64,000 nucleotides of DNA, taken from contig JAHNZQ020003150.1 of NCBI GenBank assembly GCA_019155205.2, positions 3,319,565-3,383,564 on the forward strand. The letters run 5' to 3'. Positions 58,677-64,000 of the stretch are shown here, one piece after another. The notes beneath the pieces were generated by a model. It had not been told where the DNA came from and ran no database searches. It saw nothing but the letters and a program-made list of their open reading frames with translations. The stretch is from Gracilaria vermiculophylla. Taxonomy: Eukaryota > Rhodophyta > Florideophyceae > Gracilariales > Gracilariaceae. Position 1 is the stretch's first letter; the number at the start of each line of letters is the position of its first letter. The position numbers were made by a program, and so were the translations under genes.

Positions 58677-60154
58677 TACCACTTAACCTTAAACAGGATC
58701 ATCTCCGTCGCTCCTTGGAACGTAGCGGGTGCATTCTTCAATCCAGATGGCATCCTTAGGAATCTTAAAATTCTACAGTGCGAGGTGAACGTTGTCTTAT
58801 CCTTATCGGAGTTATCCATCTCAATTTGGCAGTAGCCGCTGTGGGCATCCAGCGTGTAGAAGACGGACGCATCACCTAAGGAGTCAATGTATTCATCGAT
58901 ACGGGGTATCGGGTACCAATCGCGTACCGTCACCTCGTGGAGGCATCTATAGTGAATACAGAACCTCAAGGAGCCACCTAACTTCTCCACAAACACCACT
59001 GGGGAGGCCTATTCGCAATCGGAGGGCTCGGTATCGCCCTGTTCCAGCATCTGGTAGACCTTTTTGCGTCCGAAATCGCTCGCATAGGGAACAGCTTTCC
59101 TCAAAAGTAGGTGTACTGGTTTCTCATTAAATATGAGCTAGATCCTGTGCTTCGCCAGGCTGACCTGACCCAGGCGACCAGACCACATGTCCTCAAAGTC
59201 AGATAGCATCTCCACTATCCTAAGGCGATACCCTTCGAAATCCTCGCCAATTTGAAGCTTCTTCTGCCAGGTGGCAGGATTCTCTTCCTCTGGAGGCGGT
59301 GAAGTCGTTTTCGCCTCCATGGTGACGATTTCATCGGGGTCTGCAAGTTCTTCCGAACGAGGAAGGTGAGCCAGTCCTGCAGGGGCGGGTAGTGCCATTC
59401 CGACGACAGTTTCTTTCTAAAGCAGTACCGGCGACTCCTTTAGGTTGGCGAGCACAACCCTGAAGGGAATGTTTCGCACTATTTCCATAACGCCGTTTGC
59501 CATCATGGAGTGCTGCTTCGTCGTTAGATGTGGACTCTCCTGTAGGAATTAAAGACAAAATGCAGAGGTGTGTCCCCGAACCTCGGCCTGAATCCTCGCT
59601 GTTATTTCGATACTCTTCACCACCCGGAGCTTGTTAGCCTGCATCTTATGTAGAAGACTACCCACGTGTCGCGCTTTGGCGTCCGGTCCCGGAGATTCGG
59701 ACACAATACCTACAGGAGCGGTGTCGTGAAACGTCACCTTCCGCAAGCGTGGGTATATAGCACGTATATACTGATCCACAAGGGAAGTGCCCAATATGCA
59801 TTGAGCGGCCAAGGTGGTCCCCATGAGGAACCACACCTTCATCTGTGAGGAGCCCGGCCGGAGATACGATGGTACTGCTTTGAGGATGTTCAATGCTCGA
59901 CGCGACGCATCGCGCACCGTAGAGAGCTGGCCAGTCTTCATGGAACCGAGAACGGACTGCGGGGGCACGTTGGCGTGCACCAAATTGGGGCCAGCTTTGG
60001 TGTCGGGTATAGCGCGCACCGCGATGGAGGCGAGCGTTGAACAACCAATGGAGGCGAACAATTGGTAATTTTCACGGCAGTGCGTGCAAACAGAATCCTC
60101 AAATGCGTCGAATGGGTCCAATGGGATTAGGGTTTCAGCCAATTCTGCGTCCAT
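58676..60154 (-). pseudogene. Protease and 5' reverse transcriptase of element 2
   Basis: A single minus frame with stops at 59549 and 59138. The protease part has AIPDTKAGPNLVHANV, where DTKA replaces the expected D-T-G-A catalytic loop, and LAAQCILGTSLVDQYIRAI. The reverse transcriptase part has ASPVVFVEKLGGSLRFCIHY, FYTLDAHSGYCQIEMD (first catalytic Asp) and MPSGLKNAPATF, and ends at VKW just before the expected YxDD. The frame differs from gag. Confidence 0.85.
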
Positions 60155-60518
60155 GGAGCAGACGGCTTCTCCTCCTTTCCTACAGGCGACCTCCTTGGAG
60201 CTGAGGCTCGACAGGAACGAGCCACTCGGAGCCTCTACTCATGACCCGGAGGGTTTTCCTGGTTGGAGGAATCTAAAGTTCCAGTAGGGCACGTTTTGCT
60301 GCGGTTAGGAATCGAGATCCGACGTGTTCCTCTGAGGTGAAACCGATTTAGACAACGGTTCCTGCGCTGACGGCGTAAGTGACTGTAGGATAGGCTGCAC
60401 TCCCAGTGGAGCGCAGAAACCGTAGTTTCCTTGAGGGGAGCGGATGTCGCGATGCGCAGATGACTAACTTCCGCCCTCCGTTGGTGTGTCCTTCAGGTCC
60501 TGTAAGTTCTTCTGCCGT

Positions 60519-62102
60519 TCACGCAAGATGGCGGTCCTCGTTGCTGGGGTGATAGTAGTGCAGTATACTGGCTCTCAAGACAAGCAAATCCTGCAAGGCG
60601 GTGGGTACCCTCGAGGGTTCACGAATCGGACACTCCAGTAAGATGCTGCCAAGGCGTACGGAGAATGATACGAGGGTGTCCTGGTCCGTTGCGTACATTT
60701 TGAGGAGAAAATTCACCCCCGCCGGGTACGTCCTCAAGGTCTCCGTTCCAGGATCATCCACAATGGTGCCCTCCCCCGTCAGACGTGGCTACATCAGCGA
60801 ATGCGCTTAACATAGGATATAGAACTGAAACCACGAGACGGTGACACCTTCATGGACCCCATTGGTATCATATGCTGAACGGAAGCGTGTGCGACAATTG
60901 AACAGTGAGATGGGGTCTTCACCTGAGAGGGAGTGCTTCTTCATTTGAATATCCATGCGGCGCTGGATATTCGTAAGGGTTTTAGCGACCGATGCGTCGT
61001 AAAGAGTGGAGCGATCATTCAGAAGGTAGGTTTCATAATCCACCACTTTGGCGAAGAGGTCGTTAGACGGGGCGACCTTGCTGATTCTTTTGCTATTCTC
61101 CTTAGGAGTTATAATTTTCTTCTAGCTGAGGCTGTTTTCAGAATCAGAGTCCGAGCTTTTCTCCGAATCAGTTTCTCGCTCTCTGCTTTGCTCCCTCCGT
61201 TTTTTTTGGCGTCTTTCATTTAGGTGGTCTGGGTGACAGACGATACCACCGTTATCGCGATTCACCCGAGGAATATCCTGTATTTCTCTGCTTGGGTGAA
61301 TTCCTACGCGACCGGTATCCTGTGCTTCTCCGCAGGGCGCAAGGTCCAAACGGGGCATAGCAAGATTCCTGAGGTGGTCCCGTTTTCTTACGGCAGTATC
61401 TTTTCTTCCTCTGGCGTAGGGGGTGATAGTATCCTGGCCTTCTCTGCCTAGGGTCACCTTAGGTGTTGATAGAGGGAACCTCTCCTGTACGGAAGAATAA
61501 CTTTGAAACGCCGCTGTGGGGAGCAGTTGCGTGGTTAGGGAACAAACCACCGCACGGATAAAATCTGAGATAACTTCTAAGAACGGATCGGAATCCACCA
61601 AAACTTCAACAGCACGATGAGTGCTCTCCGTTGCGATTTACTTCACAAGGACATAGTGGCGCGCTCCGAATTGTGCCTCAATACCTGCAGGTATTCTTTC
61701 GACCAGCTCCTGTGAGAGAGAATTTGTAAGGCGCGTGGACAGCGACTCCATTAGGGAGTTAGCCTCCGGGTGTTCCCGACCCTGCAGCTCCTGAGGTGGC
61801 GGCTGCGATGCCGTGTGCGGTTATTCAACCTCCACGTTGGCGTTCTCCAGAGGGGACGCGGGGGATTTCGCTTGCTTCTGATTGTGAACTCTCCTAAGGC
61901 GATTCCTGAAACATTCCACACAGAAGCCAGGATTTCGAAGGAGACTTGCAGGGTTCTCCAATCTGATGGGCACCTTCTGGGGAGCGCTGCTCGTGCTGCG
62001 CCCAACAACGGAGTTGGTTGCTTGGGGTTCCTGTAGGGCGGTTTCCATTGGGTATTGTGACCGATCCATATAAGAGTAGGTCAGGGGTGATTTCCTTCTC
62101 AT
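60519..62102 (-). pseudogene. Gag region of element 2
   Basis: One minus frame from 62102 to 60519, broken by stops at 61821, 61122 and 60807. Charged low-complexity stretches (RREQSRERETDSEKSSDSDS) and a helical part (TLTNIQRRMDIQMKKHSL, FNCRTRFRSAYD) fit a retrotransposon gag. No zinc knuckle was found. Pol lies in another frame, so frameshifting or a separate start is implied. Confidence 0.65.
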
Positions 62103-62224
62103 TCCGATTCACTTCAAGGAAGAATTACACTGTGGGGTTTCCATCGTTGCAAACTAGAAACACTGTTACGTCCTGACTGTTTCGAATACTTTAAGAAGCT
62201 GACCTCTTAAGTCGGGAGAACAGT

Positions 62225-62777
62225 TATGGTACCGTCAGTTCTTCTTTCGAGGTAGTAGCGCACAACATCCGTTTGGATTTCTTTTTGACTCCAAAGGAGC
62301 GCGTTCCTGAAGGTGGTCTCCGATATTCGCTGTCGCGAGCCGCGGGAGTTCTGAAAGGGGATCAGCAAACACCAAGTGGAGGGGGATGTTCACTGGGCGG
62401 ACAATGCTTCTGTAGGCGCTGCTACGAGGCGTCCTGGAGATGGGCTGCTTAGAAACCTTTGGACGTAAGATGAAAGTCTCCAACCGAAAAAAAAGAGGGA
62501 GACTCAAGGGTGCTTTGTTTACTTCCCCAGAGGTAGATCTCGACCGACAAATTAAGTATCAAGCCGGGAGCCCGCCTCGGCAGGTCTCGTTACTGTAGTA
62601 ATTACCCGAACAAATAAACTAAATTAAATAAAACTTCTACCGTCCCTTAAGCGTACTGTAGCGCACGCAGGCCGAGTTATGCAACACGTGGCTCAGTTAA
62701 TAAAATATGAGCCCTCCGTAGGAATATCTCGCCATTAATCCACACCACCATGTTATCTTAGGACCCACTGTACTTCA
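62225..62777 (-). repeat. 5' LTR of element 2
   Basis: 553 bp. The plus strand starts TATGGTACCG (a variant of TGTGG) and ends TACTTCA, followed by ATATG. Confidence 0.93.
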
Positions 62778-62867
62778 ATATGCTCTTTTTTTATGATAGA
62801 AATATTTAAAGCACTCTAGTTCATCTAAATTGAAGTTCAACGCAATTTGAAGTGCATCATTTTGCAT

Positions 62868-62889
62868 CTATATATATATATATATATAT
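62868..62889. repeat. (TA)n microsatellite
   Basis: About ten TA dinucleotides directly after GCATC. Confidence 0.9.
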
Positions 62890-63202
62890 GTTTATATTTT
62901 ACGGGTTATTAGCACACTACTAAATCTTGTTTTGGTTAATAAATGCTTTTGCAAAGAAATTTCGGTGAGTTTCACAAACGATAAGAATGTTTTTGCGTGA
63001 TTCATCGTCATATGTATCTCTTTTATGAACGTATCGTTCTTTAAATGGGATCCTTAGTTCAAAATGCTTTGAAGATATAACATTATTGCACTACGTTATG
63101 CGTTTTATTGGCATTGGGCATTTTTAGACTACCAGTAGAAAGTTATGTTTATATTACATTAAATATTTAAAAAAATAGTATTAAAATGAAAATAACGGCC
63201 AA
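62890..63202. other. AT-rich DNA, no gene
   Basis: Nothing recognised between the microsatellite and the NB-ARC pseudogene. Confidence 0.5.
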
Positions 63203-64000
63203 GATCTAAGTGAACATTCCAGAAAAATGTTACTTTTTCATGCTGGGGTTTCTGAAATCTGTGATCTGGACGAAAAAGACAGGACTGCATTCTAGATGAT
63301 ACTAGTTGAATGCAAAGGTTTTCCTCTTGGATTTGGCATAGCCGGCGGCGCTGTGCACAGACTGCGCAGATGTCATGAGCGAGGTCTAGAACAAGATGCG
63401 TGGTCAGATGTTGGTGAAATGGTTTTGTATCCGTGAAAATCAATATTAATGCATGAAAGCGCGGAACAGTACGGTGGGTTGAACAGAATGGTGGATATCT
63501 CTCTTCGAGTTTTGGAGATTGAATACAGAACGGAAATTTATAGAGCTATGAAACGAGCACTATGTGGGCTTCAAAAGCAACAGCGAGCTACTATTGGCAT
63601 GCTGCAAAAGCTTTGAAACCTTGACAATCTTGAAGAAGGGAAGAGAGGGGTCCAAGTGCTGGACGAAGTTTTCGTGTTATAGCTGAGAAAGCAAAATAGA
63701 GTGCTGTATGTGCAGTTGCATGATTGGGTTCTCGACATCGCCAGAGAGAGAGCTAAGGAAACTAACGAAACTGTAAACTTCCACCGCACATTGCTTGGCA
63801 ACTACGCTTCGTATGGTGAAGACTGGTGGAACATTGAGAAGCACGGTTACTTGCATTACAATGTGTACAGGCTCATGCGATGCGCGAAAAATGCGAGGGA
63901 TGTGATACAGCTTTTGTCAGAGCCAAAATGGGTTGTGCGCCGCTTGCTGGACGGAGGTATCAACAATTTTCAGCAAGACTTGGAAGAATGTAAGCAATGC
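63203..64000 (+). pseudogene. NB-ARC fragment, paralogue of the 51.4-55.2 kb gene
   Basis: It is collinear with 52384-53190 of the NB-ARC-WD40 gene, covering the end of the nucleotide-binding domain and the following helical region (MHD-position segment at about 63715). Four stops replace sense codons of the intact copy: TAG at 63293, TGA at 63434, TGA at 63614, TAG at 63680. It starts abruptly mid-domain with no Walker A, and continues beyond the window. Much of the rest is highly similar, so it decayed recently relative to the LTR elements. Confidence 0.85.

Larger units (their letters stand above)
56697..62777 (-). mobile_element. LTR retrotransposon element 2, internally deleted
   Basis: Both LTRs are 553 bp (56697-57249 and 62225-62777) and the insertion is flanked by ATATG on both sides (56692-56696, 62778-62782). 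On the minus strand run gag (62102-60519), protease and the first half of reverse transcriptase (60154-58676). The polymerase YxDD box, RNase H and integrase are absent because 58677 joins directly to the antisense-ORF region. A purine tract AGAAAAAGGGGGTA adjoins the 3' LTR. It cannot mobilise itself. Stops are frequent. Confidence 0.9.

Noticed and set aside
1..64000. CRISPR arrays, bacterial operons or rRNA genes
   Set aside because: No regularly spaced 20-40 bp repeats with unique spacers were seen, and introns and retrotransposons indicate a eukaryote.

Overview
This is a eukaryotic, non-bacterial window dominated by mobile elements. Evidence: spliceosomal introns (GT...AG, 59-92 nt) can be placed in two genes, there are Ty3/gypsy-type LTR retrotransposons, Tc1/mariner pieces, a TRIM, an ionotropic-glutamate-receptor-like gene and an NB-ARC/WD40 gene, and there are no operons. 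The Ty3 pol resembles the type I associate with oomycetes, algae and other protists. With short introns and NB-ARC-WD40 genes, an alga (red or stramenopile) or an oomycete-like protist is my best guess, but the species cannot be resolved from sequence alone. One 100-N assembly gap lies at 51512-51611.

Layout. 1-8.2 kb: two abutting 553-bp-family LTRs, a tiny 307-bp TRIM (1078-1384), then copy A (1931-7440) of a degenerate retroelement segment, ending in another LTR in opposite orientation (7691-8243). 8.2-20.9 kb: mostly unique AT-rich DNA with a DDE-transposase-like gene broken by one TGA (9471-11162, minus), a C2H2 zinc-finger gene (14462-15184) and a small secreted cysteine-rich protein gene with one intron (19155-19522). 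20.9-28.8 kb: degenerate ambisense LTR element 1, with gag-pol type genes on the minus strand and a conserved antisense ORF on the plus strand converging near 24.03 kb. 28.1-35.4 kb: copy B of the retroelement segment, carrying a solo LTR and opposing Tc1/mariner fragments. 36084-41395: a nearly intact Ty3 element with 242-bp LTRs and a GCAAC target-site duplication. 43.1-45.0 kb: a five-exon iGluR-like gene on the minus strand. 45.7-55.9 kb: an NB-ARC-WD40 gene (51.4-55.2 kb) and truncated relatives of it. 56697-62777: LTR element 2, complete at its ends (ATATG duplication) but internally deleted. 63.2-64 kb: another NB-ARC pseudogene.

How it fits together. The functional core is small: one receptor channel, one NLR-like sensor, one zinc-finger protein, one secreted peptide. 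The rest is retroelement turnover. The NB-ARC-WD40 family is present as one long ORF plus at least three partial copies scattered between elements, which is the pattern expected of birth-and-death evolution. The most unusual system is the element 1/2 family, whose antisense ORF next to the 3' LTR shows codon-position conservation between two copies.
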